NCBI RefSeq assembly: GCF_020379485.1 | Contig: NC_063436.1 | Coordinates: forward strand, 17,749,389-17,813,388 | Direction: 5' to 3' | Length of the DNA: 64,000 bases | Source of the DNA: Brassica napus | Taxonomy: Eukaryota; Streptophyta; Magnoliopsida; Brassicales; Brassicaceae | Shown here: positions 33,372-45,981 of the stretch, piece after piece | How the letters are laid out: every line of letters begins with the position of its first letter | How positions within the stretch are numbered: the first letter of the stretch is position 1 | Notes under the pieces: model-generated | The model's database searches: none | Seen by the model: only the letters and a program-made list of their open reading frames with translations | Told to the model about the DNA's origin: nothing | Program-made: the position numbers and the translations under genes

Positions 33372-35192
33372 ATGTCTTCTTCCTCTCATCCTCCACTCCT
33401 CCTCTTCTTCTTCACCGTCTTCTTTCTCTCCGCCGTCGCCGATCACCACGACAAAACAAGATCACGTCTCAAACCACCCCACTTCTCTCCCCTCTTCTCC
33501 TCCTCCCGAAACGCCACGTCACCAACTCGCTACTTCGAAGTCAAAAAGCCACCCGTCCCCTCTTCTCCTCAAACTCAACAACAACCCTGCTCCCACCAAT
33601 TCCTCCACCACGACTTCGCCTACACCTACACCAAACCCCCGGTCCTCGCCAACTACACTCTCCCCTCCCACTGCCCTTCCCAGCAATTCTCCAGAATCAC
33701 CCTCGAGCTCAGATCCACCTGCCGAGGCCGACAGTTCGACCGCATCTTCGGCCTCTGGCTCGACGGCGCAGAGCTTCTCCGCAGCTGCACCGCCGAGCCT
33801 ACGCGAAACGGCATCGTCTGGTCCGTCGAGAAAGACGTCACTAAATACCACTCCCTCCTCGTCAAGAACCGGACTCAGACCCTCGCTCTCTACCTCGGCA
33901 ACATCGTCGACACAACCTACACCGGCGTTTACCACGTCGACGTCTTCTTCCATTACTATCCACCATCATCTGGTGATTATGATTACAACTCTCCTCCTCG
34001 AGCTGATATGATCGTGCCTATTTCGAGAAGCCTCCCTTTAAACGACGGCCTATGGTTCGAGATCTCGAGTTCGGGTGATTCCAAGCGGAAAGAGTTCAAG
34101 ATCCCTAGGAATGTGTATAGAGCTGTCCTCGAAGTTTATGTTTCTTTCCACGAGAACGATGAGTTTTGGTATGGGAACCTTCCTAACGACTTTATTACAG
34201 CTAACAATCTTAGTACAGCTGGTGGTAACGGTCCTTTTAGAGAAGTTGTGGTGACACTAGACGGGGAAGTTGCGGGTGCGGTTTGGCCTTTCCCCGTTGT
34301 TTTCACAGGTGGGATCAATCCTTTGCTGTGGAGACCCGTGACGGCTATTGGCTCGTTTGATTTGCCTAGTTATGATATCGAGATGACGCCGTTTTTGGGG
34401 AGTTTGTTGGATGGGGAAGGTCATGAGTTTGGGTTTAGTGTGACTAACGCGTTGAATGTTTGGTTTGTTGACGCGAATTTGCATCTTTGGTTGGATGGTG
34501 AGAAGGAGGTTGTTGAAGGGGAGGTGTTGGAGGTTAGTAGAAGCTCTCTGGAGATTGGTTCTGTGTTAGATTTCAAGGGGTTGAATGGAGAGTTTGAGAC
34601 GGAGGCTAAGAGGTTGGTATGTTCGAAAGGTTTGGTCAAGTCTTCTCATGGGGAGATTGTGACCACTTCTCGTCAAGAGTTCAGGTATGTAAACAAGATG
34701 GTTTTGGGTAAAGATGGGAGCTTGCAGATTATAGATCAGTTGATCGAAGGCGAAGACCGTGTTCAGTCCAAGAGAGGGTCAAGGCGAATCTACGCGGCGA
34801 AATCTGTTAAGAGTTTTCCTTTTTACCTCTACTCTGACTCCTTGGAGCAAGAGGACAATACGTCTTTAGAGGTTGCGAATGTGACGATGGGGTTCAATGA
34901 GGAGAGAACGGAGAGTGATAAAGTGATGATGAGAACGTTTAAGAGTAAGGTGGAGAATAAGCAAGAAGGGCAAGGGGTTATGGTGGTGAAGAATAACTTA
35001 GTGGTGAATGGATATGGGGGGACACAGCAAGTTTATAAATATGTTGGAAGTGATCAATGTTACTTCAGGAACATTAGTAGCTTCAACTACGACATTTTGT
35101 ATGACAAGGTTGAAGCTGTTTGCGAGGAGAATACACTGAAGATGCCCGAGCATCTAGCCAGACTAGAGACGTTGACCTCGCTCTTGCTGTGA
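33372..35192 (+). CDS. Peptide-N4-(N-acetylglucosaminyl)asparagine amidase A
   Basis: PNGase A-type enzymes cleave N-glycans, including those with core alpha-1,3-fucose, from glycopeptides in the secretory path or cell wall. This is a single exon of 606 residues matching AT3G14920 by position. The N-terminus LLLFFFTVFFLSAVA is a clear signal peptide. The conserved PNGase A region (about 80-400) includes EVKKPP, RFDRIFGLWLDGAELLRSCT, HVDVFFHYYP, ADMIVPISRSLPLNDGLWFE, RAVLEVYVSFHENDEFWYGN and FREVVVTLDGEVAGAVWPFPV. The C-terminal third is a second beta-rich part. Codon use shifts from C-rich (5' third) to T/G-rich, as often seen in intronless plant genes. A second start at 33284 in another frame is a shadow. 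Confidence 0.92.
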   Translation: MSSSSHPPLLLFFFTVFFLSAVADHHDKTRSRLKPPHFSPLFSSSRNATSPTRYFEVKKPPVPSSPQTQQQPCSHQFLHHDFAYTYTKPPVLANYTLPSHCPSQQFSRITLELRSTCRGRQFDRIFGLWLDGAELLRSCTAEPTRNGIVWSVEKDVTKYHSLLVKNRTQTLALYLGNIVDTTYTGVYHVDVFFHYYPPSSGDYDYNSPPRADMIVPISRSLPLNDGLWFEISSSGDSKRKEFKIPRNVYRAVLEVYVSFHENDEFWYGNLPNDFITANNLSTAGGNGPFREVVVTLDGEVAGAVWPFPVVFTGGINPLLWRPVTAIGSFDLPSYDIEMTPFLGSLLDGEGHEFGFSVTNALNVWFVDANLHLWLDGEKEVVEGEVLEVSRSSLEIGSVLDFKGLNGEFETEAKRLVCSKGLVKSSHGEIVTTSRQEFRYVNKMVLGKDGSLQIIDQLIEGEDRVQSKRGSRRIYAAKSVKSFPFYLYSDSLEQEDNTSLEVANVTMGFNEERTESDKVMMRTFKSKVENKQEGQGVMVVKNNLVVNGYGGTQQVYKYVGSDQCYFRNISSFNYDILYDKVEAVCEENTLKMPEHLARLETLTSLLL

Positions 35193-35324
35193 ATGACAGT
35201 GGGAGAAAGAAACATCGTAGAATAAGTACAAAAGAAGTTTTTTGTATGTTTGTTTCTGTTGTTTTCAGACGATGTCTCGGTCAGGTTTGCTATGTTGTAA
35301 ACTGTCTTCTTCCCTCGTCATGTT

Positions 35325-35377
35325 CTGACTTCTATGCAAATAGGACCAGTCCGGTTAATCTGACTTCTATGCAAATA
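35325..35377. repeat. Direct repeat, offset 35 bp
   Basis: CTGACTTCTATGCAAATA occurs at 35325 and again at 35360, immediately before the HEME1 relic. It may be the footprint of the rearrangement that removed the rest of that gene. Confidence 0.85.
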
Positions 35378-35382
35378 TACCC

Positions 35383-35517
35383 AACCTAGGACATGGTGTC
35401 TTGGTAGGGACACCAGAGGAAGCTGTGGCTCATTTCTTTGAAACCGCCAGGAGCTTGGATTACCAAACACTTTTCCCTAATCATGTTGCGGCAGAGATGT
35501 CTGAATTGGTTGTCTGA
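35383..35517 (+). pseudogene. HEME1: Relic of the last exon of uroporphyrinogen decarboxylase
   Basis: The frame from 35383 reads [20 protein letters not shown] and continues [13 protein letters not shown] to a TGA stop at 35515-35517. This is the C-terminal end of plastid uroporphyrinogen decarboxylase (chlorophyll and haem synthesis). AT3G14930 (HEME1) holds exactly this position after the PNGase A gene in Arabidopsis. Nothing else of the roughly 400-residue enzyme is present: upstream is the 3' flank of the PNGase gene. The frame is still intact, so the deletion is recent or the segment is short enough to have escaped damage. It is not a functional gene. Confidence 0.8.
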
Positions 35518-36569
35518 GGAATGGTGTGAACAGACAGTTGATGATCTTTTTTCGTTTTGGTCTCTACAAACGTAGAACGTAACGTCGTAACAGTCGAAAC
35601 AGTCACTTAATAAGCCTTCCTTAATTCTTATCCCGCTGTGGGATAAATTAGGCTTGTTACGTCTTTGGCCCATATATATCTAGTAGCCGTGTGGTTTTGT
35701 AAAATGGTTTTGTAAAATTTGAGTTTATGTTTTAAACTTTTGGGAAAATTTGTAAAATTAATATAATAAAGTAATTGAGATAAAAAAAATTAATATTGCA
35801 GTTTACCATGGTGAAACAAAACTGATAGTAAAACAAAAGAAAGATAACTAATGTATATAGTTTAGTAATTTCTGTTAACTTTATATATGTGTTGTTATAT
35901 GAAAGCTTTTCAGATCTATATTTTAACTATATACATTACTATTATACTAGGTGGTAACCTGCGCCAGGATGAATGAACTAAAAAGTCATATTGTTTAATT
36001 TAATAGTATAATACATACAAAGTGATAATCGCCTTATTACTCCATTTTCGAATTGATCTTTCAAAACCAGAAAACATTTTATTCTTATTTTTAATATAAG
36101 GAAACAAAGGTTGCGGCTTGATTGAAAAATCAATCAATCTCAAATCAATAATCAATTCTGATTTTGAAACTTTTCATATTTCGTCGCAATTTTTGTGTCA
36201 TGTTAAATTATATTAAAGATAAATACATGCTATTTCTAAAAAATAAAATTAATAAATACATGCTAATTATTTGTGAACCCGCAATTTTTACCCAATATCA
36301 AATTTTAGATAATCGGAAATATTCATTAAGAATAAGCAAATACTTAATATAAATTTATTATGAGTTTAAGATAAAACAAAACATAGGCAATATAATTATT
36401 ATTTAATTCATAAAAAATATGATTAAAATATGAAATGTAACAAAAGTAATAGAATTATAAAATATAAAAGAAACAACAAAGATAAGTTATAGTCACATAA
36501 CCAAAAATGATTATATGTTAAACATATAAGATGTTAGTAATTTGGTTCGGCATGATTATATGAACCATA

Positions 36570-36734
36570 CTCCCTCTGTTCTTTAATATTACATATTCTA
36601 GAAAAAAAATTTGTTTCAAAAAAAATTATTTTTTACATTTTCAAGATATGTTTTATTAACTAAGTGCAAATTTAATGTGTTTTATTAAAATGTGTAAAAA
36701 AACTAGAATATGTAACATTAAGAAACAGAAGGAG
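36570..36734. mobile_element. Stowaway-type MITE, 165 bp
   Basis: The inverted ends are CTCCCTCTGTTCTTTAATAT and the inverse CTCCTTCTGTTTCTTAATGT, with TA on both sides as target duplication (36568-36569 and 36735-36736). Ends starting CTCCCTC next to TA are the hallmark of the Tc1/mariner-related Stowaway group. There is no coding capacity. Confidence 0.88.
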
Positions 36735-39141
36735 TATTAGTCAAAAAACCATAATCGTCAAAAAACCAAGACTTAACCAAACGTGTATCTCGCGAATGGT
36801 TTAAGTGAGTAATCGGATATAATACTTATGTAGAGATATAAAGCATAATATATGAAAGCAATGTTAGTCTAGTGTATAATGGCAAACTATGTAAATAATC
36901 TAGTGAGATGAGGACAATAGGGTGAGAGTGATTGTAGTGTTGCCACATAGGAAACAACATTCTTATTAATAACACATGAGAGGAAAGTTACATTCAATTA
37001 ATGCTCCTCAAATAATAAGAAAGAGATTGTCTATACTTTGGATCTATGTATCAAAGTCTATATTATCTAAATTTGATATTACTTTTGTACTAAATAATCT
37101 TTGTGTAAACATCTAATTTGCATTTATTTTTTAAATATCATCTTAATTTAAAATTTGCATAATGCATATTGTTGAGAGAAAGAAACAAAAAGAGAGAAGT
37201 GAAATTTAACAAACTGGAATAATAAAATAAATGACATGATCACGATCAAGAATCATATCAAATCGTAACATATAAAGTTAATTTATTTGATAGTGTACAC
37301 ACACTACCGTGGCCTCACCAATTTGCTTTCGTGAATCACACCCCATATCTTTCTATTTTATCATATGCATAATAGGAGAAATACAAATCGACTTGTCCTA
37401 CGGTCCTATTCGAATGGTTCTGATAAATAATGTTAATTATCATCGTATATACGTCAACCGAATTATCACCGGCACTGACCCCACACCATGCCATTATTGC
37501 ACATCTTTATATTAATGTAGCTATCATTCAATATATTAACCAATAATTGAAACTTGTTTTTTCGTTAGTCTATAAAGTATAAAGACATAAAGTGATCGAT
37601 AAACTATAGAGATTCCAGCATAACTAATTCGGCATTATTGCTAAGTTTCAAATTAAGAAGACGCCATGTTTCATCATACCCTTTAATATATACAAAAGGG
37701 TCAATGATAAATGTTCGAACGAATCAGTCTACCCAAGAGCCAATTTTCTAACACTTTTAAAAATTCACAAAACTTTGTATTCTTGTTAAAAATTGTATAA
37801 TACATTTCGGTGTATTCCATAAAATTTTACAGGACAAACTCTAATATCAAATTTTAGAATTTTATATTGTTGTTTTATAACTAAGTAGATTTTGGCTTAT
37901 TCGCTTTATTTGGGTATATAGAATGAAACTCTAACATTTCGATAGTTTGAAACGTCTGGGATATGATTAAGTGGAAGAAAAATGAATTAAACTTTCCGAG
38001 TCCCGCCAGATAGATAAGAACCCACGTCGGGATAACAAATCACAAACTTGGTTGACTTTACATATTATATTGACGTATTCAAGTGATTCGAACTCTCGAA
38101 TATTCCACTTTGATAAGGCATGAGAGAGTACAGAACCTTAATGTATTAGTTGTCCATCTCATATACATGCCATTTATTGAAGAATAATGATTAGTCTACC
38201 GATTTACTTCTAAAAAAAACAGAAAAAGATCTTATGAAACTTAAAACTTTTTAATAGTCAATTTGGATGGTCTGGAAGTTAAGAGTCAGAGATTTATGCA
38301 TCTTCGAGTTTAGACAAAATGCATGCACGAGCTCGCACGATCCTGTTTTCTGTTTCTTTTTACTAAGTCCTGTTTCTATAAGCTAAAAATCAATTATTTT
38401 CTGTTTTACCAGGGCTAAAAATTAACCCCAAAAACAAAAGCTAAGATTAATACTAAATCTAATTCCATAGCTTGTGCTACACTAACATTTTACAACCATG
38501 AAATCAAGATCCGCAATGAAGAAACTTTTCGAAAAACCCTTAAGAAATCAAAATCCATTAGGTCTTGAAGCAGTAAAACCGATATTCGAAATTAATGCTT
38601 TATAATTCGAATACAGATGGTCAAATAATGCTTTAGTTTCACTTTTTACTTAATTTGCAGTATATAATTCCAAATTTCTAACGATCAATACAAATCATAC
38701 AAAATTACAAATTACCAAATTAAGCGACGATCTGTAGTCGTCTATCATATGAAATGGAATGGAACCAATGAAAATATTCTATTTCTTATTTTCAAAAAAT
38801 ATATATTCTATTTCCTTATGTTCTCAAAAATATATATTTCATTTATGCTATGTAATCTGTTTGTAATAATATTTAAGAATATCCGTGAGAATTATTCCAT
38901 TTCCTATAATAATAAGACGGATTTGACGAATAATGTTTTCACTACATAAAAGTATTGAGTTATTTTTTAAATTCACAGATATAAACTCACAAGAATACTC
39001 AACCAAAAATATGATTAAAAATAAGAAAGTAATATCGAAATAATTAAATCTCACTTAAAAATAAGAAAGTAATATCGAAATAATTAAATCCACTTAAAAA
39101 GCGCGCATCTCGGCCAACACACTGTGACTATATCACTTCCT

Positions 39142-39366
39142 CTATATATAGTTGAGCCTACTTTCTCATTCACTACCATCTCCGAATCTGATCCCACCAT
39201 CAAAAGTCATTCTCTCTAATCTGAGTGGCATCGAATTAGATTTGATTCCCGCAGATATCTTCCGAAAGGTTTGTCTCTCAATCCATTGAAACTCTGTTTT
39301 TATTGTTTTGATTTTTTTTTTCTTTTACATCAGTCTATCAAATCCTCTGTTCCATCGTCATTACAG
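39142..39366 (+). promoter_or_regulatory. PPC3 core promoter and leader intron
   Basis: A TATA box (CTATATATA, 39142-39150) lies about 250 bp before the PPC3 ATG. A GT at 39269 (GAAAG|GTTTGT) and an AG at 39365-39366 (TTACAG|AG) bound a probable 98-bp intron in the 5' UTR; its T-rich 3' part fits a branch and polypyrimidine tract. The transcription start itself was not determined. Confidence 0.6.
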
Positions 39367-39399
39367 AGAAGCGAGTGGAGATCGGTCTGATCATCAACC

Positions 39400-41355
39400 A
39401 TGGCGGGTCGGAACATAGAGAAGATGGCATCAATTGATGCGCAGCTACGACAACTGGCTCCCGCTAAAGTGAGTGAAGACGACAAGCTTATCGAGTACGA
39501 TGCTCTTCTCCTCGACCGCTTCCTCGACATTCTCCAGGATCTTCACGGCGAGGATCTCCGTGAAACGGTAACATAACTTGATTCACCTTTCGACTGAAAT
39601 CAATACACACATGTTTGCTGAAATCACAAAAAGTTCAAACCATAGTTCTAAAAATAGGTCCAGGCAGAACCTAAGCACCTGCAACTCGGTCTTACTCTGA
39701 AACTGATTTTCTTAAAATCCTATTTAAACTATGCGAATTGGTTTAAATTATTTTAAATTAGTTAAAACCAATTTTAATCAACAAGTCCATAATTTTGTCT
39801 AATTTATTTTGTTTTATATGTTTAATTTTGATAATTCAGTTATGGTTTATGTTATGGTCTATGTCTAATTTAATCAATCTAAATTAATACAAATCCATAA
39901 TTCAGTGATGGTTTATGTTTTATATGTCAAATCTAGCCTTTTGTTGATTTTTTTTTGATAATGCATCAAAATTATTTTATATTTAAACGAAAAAAATAAT
40001 TGTTTTAAAATACAAATGTACAAGTATAAATAATCTAAGACACCAAATAATTTGTCTTCTACCATTCTTGTGAAATGATCTTGCTGTACAGGTTCAAGAG
40101 CTATACGAGCTATCTGCTGAGTATGAAGGCAAGCGTGAGCCTAAGAAGCTTGAGGAGCTAGGGAAAGTCCTCACCAGTTTGGACGCTGGTGACTCCATTG
40201 TTATCTCCAAGGCCTTCTCCCACATGCTCAACTTAGCAAACTTGGCTGAGGAGGTTCAGATTGCTTACCGCCGTAGGATCAAGAAGCTCAAGAAAGGTGA
40301 TTTCGTTGACGAGAGCTCTGCGGCTACTGAGTCTGATATCGAAGAGACTTTCAAGAGGCTTGTTTCTGATCTTGGTAAGTCTCCTGAAGAGATCTTTGAT
40401 GCTTTGAAGAATCAGACTGTGGATTTGGTTTTGACTGCTCATCCTACTCAGTCTGTACGTAGATCTTTGCTTCAGAAGCACGGCAGGTTAGTTTCTTTTT
40501 TCTTTCTACTTTCTATAGAGAGATCAGTGAGGCAACTCTTTTGAACATGAAATGTTTTTTTTTTCAGGATAAGAGACTGTCTTGCGCAGCTGTATGCTAA
40601 AGACATTACTCCTGATGACAAGCAGGAGCTTGATGAGTCTCTGCAAAGAGAGATTCAAGCTGCATTCCGCACTGATGAGATAAGGAGAACACCTCCAACA
40701 CCTCAAGATGAGATGAGAGCTGGAATGAGCTACTTCCATGAGACAATCTGGAACGGTGTCCCTAAGTTTCTTCGCCGTGTTGACACTGCTCTGAAAAACA
40801 TTGGGATTGATGAACGTGTTCCTTACAATGCTCCATTGATTCAGTTCTCTTCTTGGATGGGCGGTGATCGTGATGGTACATTACTTACTGCCTAATGAAT
40901 CTCTCTCTTGTTTCCATTTGTCCACCCTCTAATCTAGCTTACCGGAATTTGCAGGTAATCCGAGGGTCACGCCTGAGGTCACTAGAGATGTGTGCTTGTT
41001 GGCTAGAATGATGGCTGCCAATCTCTACTATAACCAAATCGAGAATCTGATGTTTGAGGTTTTTTGCTCAACAAATAATGCTTTTTCAACTCTTTCAAGA
41101 TCCTATTGATTCATTCATTATTTTCTACTTGGCAGTTGTCTATGTGGCGTTGCACTGATGAGTTCCGAGCCAAGGCTGATGAAATCCACAGGAACTCAAG
41201 GAAAGATGCTGCAAAACATTACATAGGTTAGAAGCAGATACCATTCTTAGGAAAAAAAAAGAAGTATATATCATTGTTTTAAAAATCGGTCTAATTTTTT
41301 TTTATATCTAATTTTGATAATTAAAATTAAAAACTAAAATATATTATACAAAATA

Positions 41356-41387
<32 letters not shown>

Positions 41388-43989
41388 CAATAATTTGTTA
41401 ATACTAGGTTCCGAATAATCTGCCTAGTTGCTAGTACTCTACAAAGTATCTAGTTTTCATTTAGTGATTTGTTTAACATTGGTATATACAATGCTACTGC
41501 TTGTACATTTGTAATTAATATTTTTCTTTAAATCAATGCAGAATTTTGGAAGACAATTCCTCCAACTGAGCCATACCGTGTGATCCTTGGTGATGTGAGG
41601 GACAAACTCTATCACACACGTGAGCGCTCTCGTCAATTGCTGAGTAACGGAATCTCAGACATCCCTGAAGAAGCTACTTTCACCAATGTGGAACAGGTAA
41701 AAAACCTCTATGATCAGTTAGTTCTTTCCCTTACTTGTCCAGCCTTGTGTTTACTGCTCTTTTGTTCTCTTTTACGCAGTTCTTGGAGCCTCTTGAGCTA
41801 TGTTACCGCTCACTATGTTCATGTGGTGACCGCCCAATAGCTGATGGAACCCTTCTTGATTTCTTGAGGCAAGTCTCCACCTTCGGACTCTCCCTTGTCA
41901 GGCTTGACATTAGGCAAGAGTCTGAACGCCACACCGATGTCTTGGACGCTATCACCAAACACTTGGACGGTTCCTCGTATAGAGACTGGTCTGAAGAACG
42001 TCGCCAAGAATGGCTTCTATCTGAACTAAGCGGCAAACGTCCACTTTTCGGACCAGATCTTCCCAAAACCGAAGAAATCGCTGATGTTCTTGACACATTC
42101 AAAGTCATATCCGAACTGCCTTCGGATTGCTTTGGAGCTTACATTATCTCTATGGCGACCTCACCTAGTGATGTCCTTGCTGTTGAGCTTCTACAGCGTG
42201 AGTGCCATGTGAAAACGCCGCTTAGAGTTGTTCCTCTCTTTGAGAAGCTAGCTGACCTCGAAGCAGCTCCTGCAGCTGTTTCAAGACTCTTTTCCCTAGA
42301 CTGGTACAAGAACCGTATCAACGGTAAACAAGAGGTTATGATTGGTTACTCTGACTCGGGGAAAGACGCTGGGCGTCTCTCAGCTGCTTGGGAGCTGTAC
42401 AAAGCTCAAGAAGAGCTTGTGAAGGTTGCTAAGAAGTACGGAGTGAAGCTGACTATGTTCCATGGCCGTGGTGGCACTGTCGGAAGAGGAGGTGGTCCCA
42501 CACATCTTGCTATATTGTCTCAGCCACCGGATACAGTTAATGGCTCGCTGAGAGTGACGGTTCAAGGTGAAGTCATTGAGCAATCGTTTGGAGAGGAACA
42601 CTTGTGTTTTAGAACACTTCAGCGTTTCACAGCTGCTACTCTTGAGCATGGGATGAACCCTCCTGTTTCGCCCAAACCTGAGTGGCGTGCATTGCTAGAT
42701 GCAATGGCAGTTGTTGCTACTGAGGAATACCGATCTGTGGTGTTCCAAGAACCTCGATTTGTCGAGTACTTCCGCCTTGTAAGTACTCTCTGATTCTCTT
42801 TTAACAAGCTTTATAGTTCAAAGAAATTTTCAAGAAATAGCTAGGCAATAACTAAGAGATTTGCAGAGGATTGTCGACTAGGCGGATTATTCAAACATAG
42901 ATTATTGGTTTATTTTATATTTATATAAGATATTTTAGTTTTTGGATTTAATTATAAAACTATTTTGATGAATTATCAAACTTAGATATACAAAAAAAAA
43001 AGAAATTAGAAAAATTTGTCGATTTGTATTAACATTATTATTTAATTTAATAAATTTGGACTAAATTAGTTCCGAGTTAAACTGATTTTTAACTGATTTT
43101 GAATGATATAAATTGGATTTTAGGTAAATTGTTTCGGTTAGAACAGAGTGGCTGCTTATAACTATATTTAGAACCATGGTTCAAAGTATCTTAACCGTTG
43201 GTTTGCTGTGTAGGCAACACCTGAGCTAGAGTATGGACGTATGAACATTGGAAGCAGACCTTCAAAAAGAAAGCCAAGCGGTGGGATTGAGTCTCTACGT
43301 GCAATCCCATGGATCTTTGCTTGGACTCAAACCAGATTCCATCTTCCTGTATGGCTAGGATTCGGAGCAGCATTCAAGTATGCAATCAAGAAGGATGTGA
43401 GGAACCTCCACATGCTGCAAGATATGTACAAACACTGGCCGTTTTTCCGAGTCACCATTGACCTTATTGAAATGGTGTTCGCCAAGGGAGACCCTGGGAT
43501 CGCTGCATTGTACGACAAACTTCTTGTGTCAAAAGATCTATGGGCCTTTGGAGAGAAACTGAGAACCAACTTTGAAGAAACCAAGAACCTCATTCTCCAG
43601 GTATGAACAAACAGAACAAAAACAGAGTCTTCTGTTTCGTTTTTTTTTTGTTTTTAACTTGAAGTAACATTAAAATCTATTCTGTTTTGCAGACTGCTGG
43701 ACACAAAGACCTTCTTGAAGGAGACCCTTACTTGAAACAGAGGCTTAGGTTGCGTGACTCTTACATTACTACTCTCAATGTCTGTCAAGCCTACACATTG
43801 AAGAGAATCCGTGATCAAAACTACAATGTGACTCTGCGACCACACATTTCTAAAGAGATCATGCAGTCGAGCAAATCAGCACAAGAGCTCGTCAAGCTTA
43901 ACCCTACGAGTGAGTACGCGCCTGGACTTGAGGACACGCTCATCTTGACCATGAAGGGTATTGCCGCAGGATTGCAAAACACCGGTTAA
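39400..43989 (+). CDS. PPC3: Phosphoenolpyruvate carboxylase, plant type (PPC3-like)
   Basis: This cytosolic enzyme fixes bicarbonate onto PEP to give oxaloacetate. Exons: 39400-39567, 40092-40486, 40568-40875, 40955-41058, 41136-41226, 41542-41696, 41780-42778, 43214-43600, 43693-43989; they join to 967 residues, the family's normal length. The regulatory phosphorylation serine near the N-terminus is present ([13 protein letters not shown]). Catalytic motifs are [30 protein letters not shown] and [16 protein letters not shown], and the C-terminus is QNTG. All introns are GT-AG. Introns 1, 5 and 7 are enlarged by copies of one repeat family. The name PPC3 rather than PPC1 or PPC2 rests on gene order. 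Confidence 0.93.
39640..39960. repeat. Intronic repeat family, PPC3 intron 1 copy (diverged)
   Basis: Phrases such as TTCTAAAAATAGGTCCAGGCAG at one end and an AT-rich core with TAATTTTGATAATTCA resemble the copies in PPC3 introns 5 and 7 and in the neighbouring galactosyltransferase gene. This is the most diverged of the four and its limits are approximate. Confidence 0.45.
41272..41483. repeat. Intronic repeat family, PPC3 intron 5 copy
   Basis: The copy starts TTGTTTTAAAAATCGGTCTAA and ends AGTGATTTGTTTAACATTGG. It carries the shared core TCTAATTTTGATAAT and a (AT)n run at about 41355-41380, matching the order of blocks in the copy at 45866-46108. Confidence 0.65.
42826..43188. repeat. Intronic repeat family, PPC3 intron 7 copy (inverse)
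   Basis: TTTTCAAGAAATAGCTAGGC at the left end is the inverse of the right end of the copy at 45866-46108 (GCCTAGCGATTTCTTGAATA). The core with GATGAATTATCAAACTTAGA is the inverse of the shared TAATTTTGATAATTCATC block. It fills nearly all of the intron. Confidence 0.6.
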
Positions 43990-44431
43990 GTGATTGAGTT
44001 GAGTCACTGAGAGTGAACACAACTTTGGAGTCTCTCTTTTTCTATCTCTCCTTTTTTTTTAAGAATACTCTTTTTCTTGGAACCCAAGCAATAAGTTAAT
44101 ACGGTCGGAATACAGATTACTTTTATGTATCCACCGTTAACAAGTTTTTATTTTGTCATTGTGTGAAAAACTAAAACACTTCTCTGTTTCTGGAAGTGGA
44201 TGATTGTTAAATTCTATCTTTTTTGTCTTTTATTTTTTGCTCTGCTGTCTCGCAATGATACACAAAGCCAAACTATTTTTTCCCCTTTCCTCGTCGATAA
44301 TGCGAGATCGAAATTGCAGTTAGTTCAATCTTATAACTTGTACAACAAGGAATCACCAAAAGTTGGGTTACACAAAAATTACTAACCCTAAAGCCGTTTT
44401 AAGGGAATGTCAAGATCTATAAGAGGAAAGA
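43990..44431. other. Convergent 3' flanks of PPC3 and B3GALT13
   Basis: The stretch holds the two 3' UTRs. No other feature was recognised. Confidence 0.5.
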
Positions 44432-45945
44432 TCACTCATCTTCCGATGGCAAAGTCGGGCTCTTTGAGCAGCTCTCTTTCTTGTGAAGTTCCAACATCCT
44501 TTTCTCTGGGTTACAAAGGCCTACACCAGTAACATATTACATATTCAATCCAAGTTGTAACCAGTTATGCAAAGTGAACCTGGAAGCATGTGAATATGGA
44601 ACCTGAGCATTTTGGTATATCCCAAACAGCAATGGAGGACGGGGAGCACTCTGGTTCACAAAGAGTCTTGTGATTCTCATGGTTGACGTTCATCGCCAGC
44701 ATCCATGCACCTATTGTCACGTCCTCGTTGCTAAACATCCTGAAACTGAAGTTTCAAAATATCTCTCTTTATTAAACAAAAAAAGGCTTAACAGATAAAA
44801 ACACTGAACCTGTATCGAGGAACATAACTCATGGAGATATTCAAAGACGAGTATAATAAAGGAGACATGACTTACCTGTTGTTCTTTAAGGCAACTAAAC
44901 TGGTGACAACATCTGCAGAAAGAGCATATATGGGGCCATAGGCATGAAGAAAGTACTCTTGACCAAGCAAATCTGCCAAAGGTTCATACCTGCAAAAACT
45001 CCAAGTTTATTATTGAATCACAAGAGATGATTACATGTTTCAAATCCGACCATATGTTCAAAGTATCTCAAATAAAAGCATGTTCTGCATTCTAACTTCT
45101 TTTCCTGTCCTTACCATTTTAGCTTTGGATCCGTGAAAACAGGACCTTTCTTCAGGCATCCAAGATATGTCTGAGAGTGACTCCTCTCTTTAGCCAACAG
45201 CAAGGACAACCGATCTGTGAAATAAAACAACAGCCTCATACACTATCCAAGATTAACGCGAAAACTCAAGAGAATGTAATATCAATTACCTGGCCTCAGA
45301 TATATATCATCATCAGCTTTGACGTAGAACGCTGAATCATATAGTGCATACGCAGCTTTGAAGAAAGCCAAACTATACCAAGGACCATGGATCAGAGTTA
45401 TTCATGTTATCTCTAAACTAAGATGTGAATCATGTGAAACAGAGAAGTGTTACTCTTCTAACTAACGTTTTGTATGGGAGTTTACTGTACTCCTCCTCGA
45501 TATCAAGCAGTATGAAGTCATCGTACTCTGCGATCTCCCTTCTAAGCTCAGCCATCTTCGCTTCATCTTTGGTTTTGCCTATAATAAACCTAATGGCCAA
45601 CCCTGTTGACTCCTCCAAGCTGCAGAGAGCAGTGAATCATTGAAGATAACAACTCAAAATTCATGTTATAACGGATGCGAGAAGATAATAACACACAATA
45701 GAATAACAAAGTAGACAACATAGATATTTAAGATGGTTCACCGAGTAGGCTAGGACGAAGAGATGATGGAAGCAGCATTTCATATTTTCGTTATGGTCAT
45801 AATAAGAACATGCCATGACGATTAAGTTTAAGTACAAATCCACTCCACTAATTTGTCTGACTTCTGTTCTGTATATCTAATTTTGATAATTCATCAAAAC
45901 AAATTTATAATTAAATTAAAAAACTAAAATATTTTATATAAATTG

Positions 45946-45981
<36 letters not shown>

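Larger units (their letters stand above)
35518..39399. other. Long AT-rich intergenic region upstream of PPC3
   Basis: About 3.9 kb without a supportable gene. A minus-strand Helitron 3' end lies at 35947 (ACTAGGTGGTAACCTGCG), without a found 5' end. A Stowaway MITE is at 36570-36734. The PPC3 TATA box and leader intron lie at the right end. A direct repeat of AAAAATAAGAAAGTAATATCGA occurs near 39017 and 39058. Confidence 0.5.

Noticed and set aside
33284..33844. 186-codon ORF overlapping the start of the PNGase A-like gene
   Set aside because: Very Arg/Pro/Leu-rich and out of frame with the clear signal peptide and conserved domain starting at 33372; it is a shadow of C-rich codons.
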